Source: Gammaproteobacteria bacterium TMED1
GTDB taxonomy: Bacteria > Pseudomonadota > Gammaproteobacteria > Pseudomonadales > Azotimanducaceae
NCBI GenBank assembly: GCA_002167855.2
Contig: NHBG02000020.1
Location: 532,543-591,489 of the forward strand
DNA length: 58,947 nucleotides
Direction of reading: 5' to 3'
The stretch's first letter is position 1. Each line of letters starts with the position of its first letter. Positions 1-8,768 of the stretch are shown here, one piece after another. The notes under the pieces are model-generated. The model saw only the letters and a list, made by a program, of their open reading frames with translations. It was not told where the DNA came from and searched no databases. The position numbers and the translations under genes were made by a program.

Positions 1-68
1 AAGGCCAATCTAAGAGAGAGCTGGGGAGAGCCTCCCAAACGCACTTAAACTAAGCCTACCAAATTGGT

Positions 69-1943
69 CTAATCTTCACTGATATCTGACAGCCATGTCT
101 CAACTCGTTCATCCTTCGCCTCATCGAACCACCAGACAGTCGGGAATCCAGTCCAATTCATGTATTCCTTACCGAGAGGAGGATGACCAAACCGATCCCA
201 ATAAACAAGATGCCTAGAGAGGGGATGGCCGTCTGGGATAAGATAGAAATTCCAAAGTAACACCCTATCCAGAGCCCGGCCTGCAGTATTCATAGCCAAT
301 TCAGTATCTGCTTTTGCAATTTGCTCAATCAAATAATCCACGACAGGATTCTTTATCCCGGCATAGTTGATCATGTTCGGTGGATCCACATTTTTAGAAG
401 CAAACTGACTGCGCATACGATCAGGAAAGGGTACTTTATAGGTGTAGACCTTGCGCATCGTTACGTCATAGTCGTAATTCCGGAGCCGATTCACCATGAT
501 GTTACCTTCGACTCGTCTAATCTTTGCAGAAATGCCGATTCTCTCGAGATTATCCACAAACGGAGTAAGCATTCTCTCATGCTCAGATGAACTAATAACC
601 AACTCTATTACTAACGGCTCTCCAGTCTCGATATGCAGTCTTTTAAAATTCTTCAGATTCCAGCCTGCCTCTCGTAAAAGCTCATCAGCTCTAAATAGAC
701 TATTTCGATTACGCCCAAAGGAGTTATTACGAGGCAAATCTACCGCATGGGAGAAAACTCGTTCCGGAACCTGCTCGCGAAAGGGCTCCAATAGTTCAAT
801 TTCCGCTTTGTTAGGCAACCCTTTCGCCTGCAAACCAGAGCGCATAAAGTAGGAGTTATTCCGGTCCATCCCCTTGTGCCAAAATACTCGATTCGCCCAC
901 TCGAAGTTATAGGCTAGGGTTAAAGCCTCTCGGACGAGGATATTATCGAGCGGCGCACGACGGGTATTCAACACAATTCCATAATGCATTCCATGTGATT
1001 CACCCATAGTATAAGACTCTTTCTTAAACAGTCCCTCACGATAACCCACAAAATCATAAGCCGTAGCAAAATCTTTCTCATTTTGCTCACGATAATAATC
1101 AAATACACCAGCTCGGAGTGCTTGTAACATTACACTTTTGTCAAAGAAATAAAGAAACTCATAGCGATCAAAATTATTTTTTCCCACGTTAATATTTAGG
1201 TCTTTAGCCCAATAATTCTTTACTCGTTCATGGACTACTTTATGTCCAACATCCACCTCGACTATTCGGTAAGGACCATTACCAAGATGGGGAACTAATG
1301 TGGTTTCAGCTAGATTCTTATCTTGCCAATAATGTTTTGGTAGCGGATTAAAGCGTGTCGATTGGATGATTAATTGTGGTGTCTTCTCTACACTCTCACT
1401 AAAATGAAATTTGAACGATCTCGGCCCAAGACGCTCAAATCGAACAAAGTCCTCATAAGCCAACCTCCAACTAATAGATGCCTCAGTTTTAAGGGCATTA
1501 AACGTCCATTCAACGTCATCAACAGAAACTGGAACGCCGTCATGCCAAAAAGCGTTATCGCGCAAGGTATAAGCAACCCAACTAAGATCACTGGCCACTT
1601 CGATAGTTTCGGCGAGATTGCCATAATATGTCCCAAGCTCATCTCCAGATTTCTGCATGAGTGGTTCATGAGTAAGCGTACTAATCCTTGGGTCCATGGC
1701 GATGGCAAGTACGCCTTTATCCACATAGGGGTTAAGGTTGTTAAATGTATAAACATCTCCACTTCTTACCGTTCCACCCTTCGGGGCGTCAGGATTTACA
1801 TAGTCATAGTGAGCCATATCCTTTGGATACTTAAGATCACCAAAATATGAAAAGCCATGACTTGGTTTTTCTGCGCTGGCATTCCAGAAGATAGAACTAC
1901 TAAGGGCACAAAAAAGAGTTATCGAAAAACCTTGCCTACTCAT
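69..1943 (-). CDS. YejA-like periplasmic solute-binding protein (orphan copy 1)
   Basis: This is a 624-residue family 5 extracellular solute-binding protein of the YejA type, the periplasmic receptor of an oligopeptide ABC importer. A hydrophobic signal peptide ends near residue 24 (AlaSerAla). The YejA-like segment follows: FGDLKYP, then [13 protein letters not shown]. Further on are GNGPYRI and a C-terminal PTVWWFDE typical of this group. No permease or ATPase gene adjoins it, so it probably relies on transporter parts encoded elsewhere, perhaps the yejBEF set at 18692-22484. Three relatives lie in this window. The ligand cannot be read from sequence. Family assignment is firm. Confidence 0.9.
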   Translation of the reverse strand: MSRQGFSITLFCALSSSIFWNASAEKPSHGFSYFGDLKYPKDMAHYDYVNPDAPKGGTVRSGDVYTFNNLNPYVDKGVLAIAMDPRISTLTHEPLMQKSGDELGTYYGNLAETIEVASDLSWVAYTLRDNAFWHDGVPVSVDDVEWTFNALKTEASISWRLAYEDFVRFERLGPRSFKFHFSESVEKTPQLIIQSTRFNPLPKHYWQDKNLAETTLVPHLGNGPYRIVEVDVGHKVVHERVKNYWAKDLNINVGKNNFDRYEFLYFFDKSVMLQALRAGVFDYYREQNEKDFATAYDFVGYREGLFKKESYTMGESHGMHYGIVLNTRRAPLDNILVREALTLAYNFEWANRVFWHKGMDRNNSYFMRSGLQAKGLPNKAEIELLEPFREQVPERVFSHAVDLPRNNSFGRNRNSLFRADELLREAGWNLKNFKRLHIETGEPLVIELVISSSEHERMLTPFVDNLERIGISAKIRRVEGNIMVNRLRNYDYDVTMRKVYTYKVPFPDRMRSQFASKNVDPPNMINYAGIKNPVVDYLIEQIAKADTELAMNTAGRALDRVLLWNFYLIPDGHPLSRHLVYWDRFGHPPLGKEYMNWTGFPTVWWFDEAKDERVETWLSDISED

Positions 1944-2123
1944 TTTTTTAAAAAGCCTCTGATAAATTACCAGCGTTTCAGCAACGCCTTAACGAGTTCA
2001 AAGCAACAATTAACAAGACGAAACACCTTATGTTCGACAGAAGGCGACCGCCAGTCTAGCATTGTTTTCGGTCAGTAGCGCTGCCCCGCATAACTAATAC
2101 CTCAGTTAATCTCGCTTATGACT

Positions 2124-3662
2124 CTACCACTGATTAGTCGCTGCAATATCCCAAGCCTCAAAGGACTCTACTAACATTGATCCACCCTTAACAAATAACT
2201 CAATTCCTTGACTATCTTGGCGAGTTGGATAAATACACTGTGTCATACACTGTCTTTTATTTGCAAAAACTTCAATTATTGAGCGGTCAATAAAAATACG
2301 CAGCTCAAGCTTTTCATCTGGATTCAATTTAAGCGGTGCTTCTTGCTTCGTTACCCTCGGATTGTCCCCACGAGAGTACATGACATACTGGTAGTATTTT
2401 ATGCTTTCATCTAGTCCGGATTTCTCTAAATCGATCGTCAGCTGCGCACTTTCTCGATTGTACTCAATAGTAGTCTCTTCCTGTCCATCTGGGCTTGCAC
2501 AAACTTTTATACCGCAAACTTCAGCATCATTCGGGTCGATTGTAAGTAACAGTTCTAATGTATTACCTTCCACGCTTCGAAGGCGAATTGGCTCATCCTG
2601 TGAAACTCTAATATTTTTTTCTTCCCTCTTACGAAGTCTAAGGCGTTGTAATTCCTCGACTGGCTCGATTATCAGAACCTCCTGACTGTCCAATGTTAAA
2701 GTTCGCGGTAACGACATTATCCCACTCCATCCGAAAGCCGGAGGATCTGTGAAATCAGTTACATGTAAAGGCTCATTTCTCTGAACAATCCAGGACCACA
2801 TGATCCGTCTCCCCTTATCATCAGTTACTGATTCGGGAGCAAAGCAGGTACCACCGGGAAAGTTCATTCTCTGATGGTGTTCTGGATGAAACTGATTATT
2901 CTTCCATTCGCCAATATATATTCTTGCGCCGCAATTATGACTTATACAGAGCAGTGCATATTTATTTCCCAATTTAAAAAAGTCGGGACAGGAAACATCT
3001 TCATACTCTCCAACATCTGGCATATCTTTTGACATGAATGGACCCACATATTTCCAGTCGTCGAGACCACTAGCCTTAAAAAGAGCCGGTGTTGGTCCAC
3101 CAAATACGGCATAGTGTTGTCCATCCTCCAACCAACCATGAGGATCCCAGGAGCTGAATAGTTTTGCCTCGGCACTACTTTTTTCAGGTATGGGTATAAT
3201 TGGATTTGTTTCGAGTTTTATCCAATTATCGAGATCCAGCTCACTACTTGTCGCGATACAGTTCCCAGCGCCGACCCCGTGGTATAGTAATGTCGCCTCC
3301 CCTTTATTATTGACGAAACAGTTACCACTGAACATCGATCTATCTGGTTCGCCTGGCGATAACGCCGGCTTATGAAACCGCCAATGCAGTAAATCAACGC
3401 TGGACACATGACCCCAACAATCAAAGTTACGTTCACTCTTGGAATGATCAAGAATTCGATCATCATTCTGATATATGTAGCAAAGGTGATACTTACCCTC
3501 CCAAAAAATTGCACCATTTGGGTCAAACGGCATCCCTCTACCCTCTGGATTTACGAAGTGGTAGGTCGGTCTATGAGGATCTTCAAGCAAGACATCACGA
3601 AACTCTCTCTGGCCCTGTATTAGTCCTATTAATTTTTCGCCATCGGGTGGGTTAATCACCAT
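2124..3662 (-). CDS. GH32-family glycosidase (fructan/sucrose hydrolase-like), copy A
   Basis: A 512-residue glycoside hydrolase family 32 protein, a family that cleaves beta-fructosides such as sucrose, inulin and levan. The nucleophile motif appears as FDPNG in the first 60 residues, the central acidic motif as SWDPHG instead of the usual FRDP, and the acid/base motif as YEDVSCPDFF instead of a plain ECP. A beta-sandwich tail with DRSIIEVFANKRQ follows, typical of the GH32 C-terminal domain. The open frame extends upstream to 3770, but the ATG at 3662 was chosen because the longer frame would overlap the divergent GH127 gene. No signal peptide is evident from this start, so it is probably cytoplasmic. 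The substrate is uncertain. Confidence 0.85.
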   Translation of the reverse strand: MVINPPDGEKLIGLIQGQREFRDVLLEDPHRPTYHFVNPEGRGMPFDPNGAIFWEGKYHLCYIYQNDDRILDHSKSERNFDCWGHVSSVDLLHWRFHKPALSPGEPDRSMFSGNCFVNNKGEATLLYHGVGAGNCIATSSELDLDNWIKLETNPIIPIPEKSSAEAKLFSSWDPHGWLEDGQHYAVFGGPTPALFKASGLDDWKYVGPFMSKDMPDVGEYEDVSCPDFFKLGNKYALLCISHNCGARIYIGEWKNNQFHPEHHQRMNFPGGTCFAPESVTDDKGRRIMWSWIVQRNEPLHVTDFTDPPAFGWSGIMSLPRTLTLDSQEVLIIEPVEELQRLRLRKREEKNIRVSQDEPIRLRSVEGNTLELLLTIDPNDAEVCGIKVCASPDGQEETTIEYNRESAQLTIDLEKSGLDESIKYYQYVMYSRGDNPRVTKQEAPLKLNPDEKLELRIFIDRSIIEVFANKRQCMTQCIYPTRQDSQGIELFVKGGSMLVESFEAWDIAATNQW

Positions 3663-3761
3663 AATATAATCACTCGTTTGTAAATTACTTTGTACTGCAT
3701 TCAAGATGCCCCTGCTAAAATAAACCATAAGCACTTTAAGCAGCCTAGGGAGAAGTCTAGA
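3663..3761. promoter_or_regulatory. Divergent promoter region between GH32 and GH127 genes
   Basis: With the starts chosen here, 99 bases separate the divergent GH32 (minus) and GH127 (plus) genes and must hold both promoters. A clear Shine-Dalgarno AGGGAG at 3747-3752 sits 9 bases before the GTG at 3762. No operator palindrome stood out by eye. Confidence 0.45.
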
Positions 3762-5531
3762 GTGAAACAACCTGTTGAAGCAAAAGTAAATATAGCATTT
3801 AAAGCTGGCAGCCTTTCAGAAGCCGAATATACTGGCTGGATTGCTGATCGCATGAATCACAACGTTGAGAAACGTCTGCTGCAATTAGATCTCGATATGA
3901 TCCTCGATCCGTTTGTTAACCGACCCGGTAAGCAATGGTGGGCTGGGGAACATGTCGGGAAGCATCTGCACGCGGCAACCTACGCATGGCGGTTTACAGG
4001 GGATGACAGACTCAAGGCTCGTATAGATGCCACGGTGAACAGGCTAATCGATACACAACTTCCGAATGGTTATCTGGGGACCTACAAGGAATCAGACCAA
4101 TTCGGTCAGGGCGACGGGATCGGATGGGATGGCCCGGTATGGGACGTCTGGACGCACAAATATAACCTTATCGGATTGCTCACCTACTACCAGGCTACAG
4201 ACCATCAACCTGCCCTTGACGCCTGTAAACGTGTGGCCGACTTGATGTATGAAAACTTTGTTATCAACAAGAAAAGCTTGAGGCTTGCCAGTTCTCACCA
4301 GGGTATGGCGTCCACCAGTATGCTCGAGCCCATCGCGCTCCTATTCCGCCTGACCGCTGAGCCACGTTACCTTGAATTTTGTCATGTGATCGTCAACTCC
4401 TGGGAAGATGAAAGTAATCCCGAGACCTGGACCTACGAGGATGGTTGCCATCTCCTCACGAGTTTACTGGAACATGGCGACGTCAGCAGGACAGCCAATA
4501 GAAAAGCCTACGAAATGCTGTCGAATCTCGTCGGGCTTCTTGAGCTGTATCGACTCGATCCCGATGAACGTTACCTTAGGGCCAGCACAAACGCTTGGAC
4601 TGACATCGCGACAAAACGGCTCTATATCACTGGAACGTCCAGCTATCACGAGCATTTCCAGCCCGCGCACAGGCTGCCGCCTGGCCAGGTAGTCGGAGAA
4701 GGCTGCGTGACGGTGACCTGGCTTCAACTCACACGCCACCTTCTCGAACTGACAGGTGAGGTGCATTACGCTGATGAACTTGAGCGTACAACCTACAATG
4801 CACTGCTCGCCGCACAGTCCCCCCTTACCGGAGAAGTAACCTATTTCTCACCACTGAACGGACACAAGAGCTTTAACGGCCACGACTCCAAAATGACCCC
4901 CGCGATTTCCTGTTGCTCCAGCAGCATTCCCCGTGGCATCGCAATGATTCCGACATTCGCATCAGGCTTTCTGAATGGGAAACCTGCTCTATTACAATAC
5001 ATTTCGGGCAAGCACGTGTTAAATGATGGCAGTGGCGGCGACACTGATGTCGAGTTACAGGTCAGTGGTGATTATCCTCAATCAGGCGATCTCGAGATTG
5101 AGGTCATACTGAAACAGCCAACCGAGTTTCCACTTGTTTTACGAGCGCCCGCCTGGGCTGCAGGATTCGAGGCTACAGTCGATGGCAAGACACACATCCC
5201 CACGAGCAGTCGTTGGATTGAGATTGAGCGTCTTTGGTCGTCAGGGGACAAAGTCTACTTGAAGATCCCCCTCGACATTCGAGTGGTTTCCGACGGAGAC
5301 AAGACCACCACCTCGGCCGCGTTCGTTAGAGGGCCGCAGGTTCTCGCCGAAGATACAGCCATCGAAGGTGATGCCGGCATCCCCAAATCAGATTGGTGGG
5401 GGCATACTCTTTATTCGCATGTCGCGGAACAAAACGGCACCGAGAAAACATTTCAGCTGGTCCCATTTGCTGATGCGGGACAAAATAAGGAAGACTATGC
5501 CGTACTCCATGAGGGCATCGAAATTGACTAA
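3762..5531 (+). CDS. GH127-like beta-L-arabinofuranosidase (DUF1680)
   Basis: A 589-residue protein of the GH127/DUF1680 family, whose characterised members remove beta-L-arabinofuranose with a cysteine nucleophile bound to zinc. The expected residues are present: GEGC (Glu313, Cys315) and SCC (Cys384, Cys385), spaced like the Glu-x-Cys and Cys-Cys pairs of the Bifidobacterium enzyme HypBA1. The alpha/alpha-barrel start WWAGEHVGKHLHAATYAW is also recognisable. The GTG at 3762 was preferred over the ATG at 3690 because it has a good ribosome site (AGGGAG) and removes the overlap with the GH32 gene. Parts of the gene look more GC-rich than its neighbours (35 of 60 bases at 4081-4140), which hints at separate acquisition. 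No signal peptide is visible. Confidence 0.87.
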   Translation: MKQPVEAKVNIAFKAGSLSEAEYTGWIADRMNHNVEKRLLQLDLDMILDPFVNRPGKQWWAGEHVGKHLHAATYAWRFTGDDRLKARIDATVNRLIDTQLPNGYLGTYKESDQFGQGDGIGWDGPVWDVWTHKYNLIGLLTYYQATDHQPALDACKRVADLMYENFVINKKSLRLASSHQGMASTSMLEPIALLFRLTAEPRYLEFCHVIVNSWEDESNPETWTYEDGCHLLTSLLEHGDVSRTANRKAYEMLSNLVGLLELYRLDPDERYLRASTNAWTDIATKRLYITGTSSYHEHFQPAHRLPPGQVVGEGCVTVTWLQLTRHLLELTGEVHYADELERTTYNALLAAQSPLTGEVTYFSPLNGHKSFNGHDSKMTPAISCCSSSIPRGIAMIPTFASGFLNGKPALLQYISGKHVLNDGSGGDTDVELQVSGDYPQSGDLEIEVILKQPTEFPLVLRAPAWAAGFEATVDGKTHIPTSSRWIEIERLWSSGDKVYLKIPLDIRVVSDGDKTTTSAAFVRGPQVLAEDTAIEGDAGIPKSDWWGHTLYSHVAEQNGTEKTFQLVPFADAGQNKEDYAVLHEGIEID

Positions 5532-5618
5532 TTGATCTCTCATCGTAAATCTTTTCTTTCGCCGGGATGCGAGCACAAGAACAGTAAATAAATGCCCAAA
5601 GCGGAAGAAGTACTGGAA

Positions 5619-7052
5619 TTATTTCTCATCTATCTCCCAAACACGATTAATCTTTGCATCAAGATAGCCTTGATTAGTGGATTTGAGCTCCCAAATATCG
5701 ACTCGCTGAATCACCGTGGCCCCACCAAAAGAATAGGCATAAAAACCCTTAGATGATTGCCAGTCTATGTGTGCGGCAATCATTGCCTGACATCCATTTA
5801 TAAACACTTCGACCAGATATTTATCTAGGAATATACAAAGTTCGATGTCTTTTCCGACGGGCAGATCTTCAACCCGAAAGGGGGCTTCTGAACCGCCTAA
5901 CCGAAGTGTACCCGTTTCAGGCTTGATAATGAGAGTTAATCCTTGACGCTCTTGATTAGCAAAAAGGTAAAACCCAAAACGTTTGCGTTCAGCTTGAGCT
6001 CGCTCAATAGTTATCCGTATTTCGTACGTCTCCTCTGACAGATCAGTAATCAGCGTAGCGGCATTCCCACCATTCATCCGCCTTTCTGGCTCAACTACAA
6101 TATTATCAAAAGTAAGCAAATTATCCCGAAGCGATTCGATCTCACGTAATGGCTGAATAATCAAACTACCATCATGTGCAAGGCTAAGCTCACGTGGAAG
6201 TGATTGTAGCGACTTATAATCTAAGTCAGGATCCAAGGTTGCACACCATGCCCACATGACTCTTCGCCCATCTGCTGTTTCAACACTTTCCGGCGCAAAG
6301 AAGTCACGATAGAGAGGCTCTGCAATTGATTGTCCTTCCCTACGCCAGTTCATCCGACCATGGGTATCTGGCACAAACTGCTCGGTTTCAGCATCCCAAT
6401 CCCCAATGTAATAGCGACATCCCAGAGGATGACTTATACAGAGCAACATCCACCGATTTCCTATCGAAAAGAAATTAGCGCACGAAATATCTTCGCCAAT
6501 CACCACTTCAGGAAGCTCGTGCTTGAGAAAATATCCTACGTAAACCCAGGCTTTTAGGTCATTAGACTTGATTAGACCCGGGTTTTGCCCTCCCGTGATC
6601 GCGTAGTATGTTTCTCCAATCAAAAAGCAGTCTGGATCCCAATGTTTGATATCAATTTCTTCACCATCGTGTCCCCTAATTTCAATAGGGTAAGGCTTGT
6701 GCCAGTTCGATAATTGATTGTCCTTTGCTATTATAATCTGATTAATACCTGAGGCCTGCCCATGATATATGGCTGCTGGATCCCCCTCTTTAGTGATGAA
6801 ACCCGTCCCACTGAACATTCCGTGATCAGTAAATGAGGGTTGTAATTTAGTTTCCTGCCACTCCCAATGAAGCATATCTGAGCTTGTGATGTGCATAAAA
6901 GAAAAGGACGCGTTCTCGCGCCAATTGTGCTTCACAATATAATGAAGGTGATAAACACCATCTATATGAAAAGCAACATTGGGGTCACCCGGCGCTGAAG
7001 GACCGCCAGGATGCATGAGATGAATATTTAAGTCTAATGGATCCGATGTCAT
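5619..7052 (-). CDS. GH32-family glycosidase, copy B
   Basis: A 477-residue second GH32 family protein, related to the enzyme at 2124-3662 but well diverged. The nucleophile motif reads GDPNV rather than NDPNG, so the aspartate is kept while the neighbouring asparagine and glycine differ. The central motif is HWDPDCF and the acid/base region is GEDISCANFF. The C-terminal sandwich carries DKYLVEVFINGCQ. There is no signal peptide, so a cytoplasmic enzyme acting on imported oligosaccharide is likely. Its start lies about 70 bases downstream of a tRNA gene. Substrate preference is unknown and could differ from fructosides given the altered first motif. Confidence 0.83.
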   Translation of the reverse strand: MTSDPLDLNIHLMHPGGPSAPGDPNVAFHIDGVYHLHYIVKHNWRENASFSFMHITSSDMLHWEWQETKLQPSFTDHGMFSGTGFITKEGDPAAIYHGQASGINQIIIAKDNQLSNWHKPYPIEIRGHDGEEIDIKHWDPDCFLIGETYYAITGGQNPGLIKSNDLKAWVYVGYFLKHELPEVVIGEDISCANFFSIGNRWMLLCISHPLGCRYYIGDWDAETEQFVPDTHGRMNWRREGQSIAEPLYRDFFAPESVETADGRRVMWAWCATLDPDLDYKSLQSLPRELSLAHDGSLIIQPLREIESLRDNLLTFDNIVVEPERRMNGGNAATLITDLSEETYEIRITIERAQAERKRFGFYLFANQERQGLTLIIKPETGTLRLGGSEAPFRVEDLPVGKDIELCIFLDKYLVEVFINGCQAMIAAHIDWQSSKGFYAYSFGGATVIQRVDIWELKSTNQGYLDAKINRVWEIDEK

Positions 7053-7119
7053 GACAAAACTCCTACTATAGGCAAAGAGTATGTTATAAATCCCGAATAG
7101 CCGGAAAAAGGTACGTTAC

Positions 7120-7195
7120 TGGAGCGGGCGACGAGGTTCGAACTCGCGACAACCAGCTTGGGAAGCTGGGACTCTACCAACTGAGCTACACCCGC
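7120..7195 (-). tRNA. tRNA-Gly (anticodon CCC)
   Basis: Read on the minus strand, this 76-base stretch folds as a complete tRNA. The acceptor stem is GCGGGTG paired with CGCCCGC (one G-T wobble). It has a D-arm with AGCTCAGTTGGTAGA and an anticodon stem CCAGC/GCTGG enclosing TTCCCAA. The T-arm carries GTTCGAA, and CCA is encoded at the 3' end. The anticodon CCC (7160-7162 on the plus strand) reads GGG glycine codons. The glycosidase block begins directly downstream of its 3' end. Confidence 0.95.
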
Positions 7196-7482
7196 TTAAC
7201 TGCTATACTGCCAAAAACCGCAACAGTGTGCAGCTTCATAATCTGAAGAATACCGCCTAGCACTATCATGGCAAAAAAGCTTGGTTTAAGAACTAAAGCG
7301 CGCGATTCTGACTCTAGCCATAAAAACAGGAGGTATATTGTCGCGAGGGGCAGTCCAAATAAGTAACGGACCAGTGTCCCCGCAAGCAGAGACACTTCAT
7401 TTGCTAATTGTCTTTGCCCAGCAGTTCGTAGCGACTGGATAGACGCTGCTAGTAAAGTGCAGAGGGGCCAAGTTTCAATCAA
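7186..7482 (-). pseudogene. Truncated EamA/DMT-type transporter (N-terminal remnant)
   Basis: The first roughly 85 residues from a TTG start resemble the N-terminus of drug/metabolite transporters of the EamA family: SLRTAGQRQL, then LVRYLFGLPLA and further hydrophobic helices. Intact members are about 280-300 residues with ten helices. Here the frame ends after 98 codons, its last codons running into the tRNA-Gly 5' end, so about two thirds of the gene is missing. It is most likely a deletion or rearrangement remnant. A small novel membrane protein is less likely. Confidence 0.6.
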
Positions 7483-7500
7483 GTTAGAAACCGGACATCA

Positions 7501-7980
7501 CTACAGGACCTCCAGAATAGCCTCCGCAGAACTTACTTCAAAAGCACCACCTTGCTCCAGATTCAGGACCGTGATCTTTCCATCTTCTGCTACTAGAGAG
7601 TATCGGCGAGATCTAGTTCCAAGCCCAATACCGCTGCCGTCCATCGTAACACCTAGGGCGTTTGCTAGTTCACAATTACCGTCACTTAACATCAAAATTT
7701 CCTCTGCGTTACCAGCCTTACTCCAAGCATCCATTACAAATGCATCATTAACAGCTGTACACACGATCGTATCAACCCCCTGTCCCTTTATTTTGTCTGC
7801 ATTGACCACAAATCCTGGGAGGTGCGAACGACTGCAAGGTGGAGTAAAAGCACCAGGGACACCAAACATAACAACCTTTTTCCCCGAGAAAATATCGACA
7901 GTTGTAATATCCTCCGGGCCATTTTCTCCCAAAATTTTTAACGTAAGATCCGGTATACTATCCCCAACTTGCACTACCAT
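7501..7980 (-). CDS. Peroxiredoxin, Prx5 group
   Basis: A 159-residue thiol peroxidase of the atypical Prx5/AhpC-TSA group, which reduces hydrogen peroxide and organic peroxides in the cytoplasm. The peroxidatic cysteine is Cys49 in PGAFTPPCS (the usual motif is PGAFTPTCS, so Pro48 replaces Thr). The resolving partner may be the cysteine in TIVCTAVND near residue 74. LGTRSRRYS towards the C-terminus is also characteristic. No glutaredoxin domain is fused to it. It is divergent from the VOC gene at 8180, with about 200 bases between. Confidence 0.93.
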   Translation of the reverse strand: MVVQVGDSIPDLTLKILGENGPEDITTVDIFSGKKVVMFGVPGAFTPPCSRSHLPGFVVNADKIKGQGVDTIVCTAVNDAFVMDAWSKAGNAEEILMLSDGNCELANALGVTMDGSGIGLGTRSRRYSLVAEDGKITVLNLEQGGAFEVSSAEAILEVL

Positions 7981-8179
7981 TAAGAACTCCTTTTTGCTTT
8001 TATTCTGTCTGTATTAATTAACAATATGAAAGTCATTTATTAATGAAGTCTCTCGTGAAGGGCTTGGGGTTGCAAGTAAAAAATAGACTTCGTCGAAAAC
8101 CCGAATAGCGATTGCAGGCGAAACTAGTCGAAGTTATATTCATGTACCCTACTCTGTTTACTTTATTAAGGATTTGCTG

Positions 8180-8566
8180 ATGAGCTTTAAAGGCGTTCAC
8201 CACTTGGTAATACGTGTAAAAGATTTGCAAACTGGGATAGAAACTTGGCGTGATAAATTTGGTCTCACCCTGGATCGAACTAATGAGTCCCAAACATTGG
8301 GTATTAAACAGGCCATTTTTAATCTAGAAAATGGTGGATTTATTGAGATTGTTGCCCCCTTGAGCGACGACTCGGTTGTAGGTAAAGCCATAGAATCCCG
8401 TGGAGAGGGACTGCACACGATCTCCATGGAAGTTGAAGATCTTAAGAAGACTGTCGAAGAACTCGAGGCAAACGGCGTAAAACTCATTGGGAAGGAAGAG
8501 CCTCAGGTCTATATTCACCCTAAATCCGCCAATGGAATCCTTGTCCAACTTTACCAAAAAGTCTAA
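8180..8566 (+). CDS. VOC-fold protein (glyoxalase / methylmalonyl-CoA epimerase-like)
   Basis: A 128-residue vicinal-oxygen-chelate protein with a single beta-alpha-beta-beta-beta pair. It opens with GVHHLVIRVKDL (metal-ligand-like His) and has GLHTISMEVEDL in the second half, as in methylmalonyl-CoA epimerases. The C-terminus ends LVQLYQKV, so the final glutamate ligand usual in this fold is replaced by Gln. The ATG at 8180 was chosen because AAGGA lies 7 bases upstream; a TTG at 8174 is also in frame. The exact reaction is unknown. Confidence 0.8.
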   Translation: MSFKGVHHLVIRVKDLQTGIETWRDKFGLTLDRTNESQTLGIKQAIFNLENGGFIEIVAPLSDDSVVGKAIESRGEGLHTISMEVEDLKKTVEELEANGVKLIGKEEPQVYIHPKSANGILVQLYQKV

Positions 8567-8718
8567 AAACCCTTCGAGATATCTTTTGACGGGGGATGAA
8601 AACTCTCCACCGAAGTTGTTGGTTAATTGACTGAACTCCAGGACACAACCGGCGGGTTTTGAAGCCGAACAACAGATTTGGCGTCTTGAGAGATATTTTA
8701 AGAAAAAGCGTTAAGGAT

Positions 8719-8745
8719 ATGGATAGTAATCACTGACCTATCCAT
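8719..8745. repeat. 8-bp inverted repeat upstream of DUF1932 gene
   Basis: ATGGATAG at 8719-8726 and its exact complement CTATCCAT at 8738-8745 are separated by 11 bases. They end 23 bases before the ATG of the gene at 8769. The position fits a dimeric-regulator operator or a leader hairpin. Chance occurrence cannot be excluded. Confidence 0.4.
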
Positions 8746-8768
8746 GCATTTTGAAAGGATGTCTATAA

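Noticed and set aside
1374-1850. Plus-strand open frame of 158 codons inside the first YejA gene
   Set aside because: It is antisense to a well-supported coding region, and its product resembles no protein I know.
3690-3770. Real 81-base overlap between divergent GH32 and GH127 genes
   Set aside because: Better-supported internal starts (3662 and 3762) remove the overlap and leave room for promoters.
7981-8179. Small frame on the minus strand between peroxiredoxin and VOC genes (8033-8293)
   Set aside because: It overlaps the VOC gene antisense, has no ribosome site and looks like random sequence.
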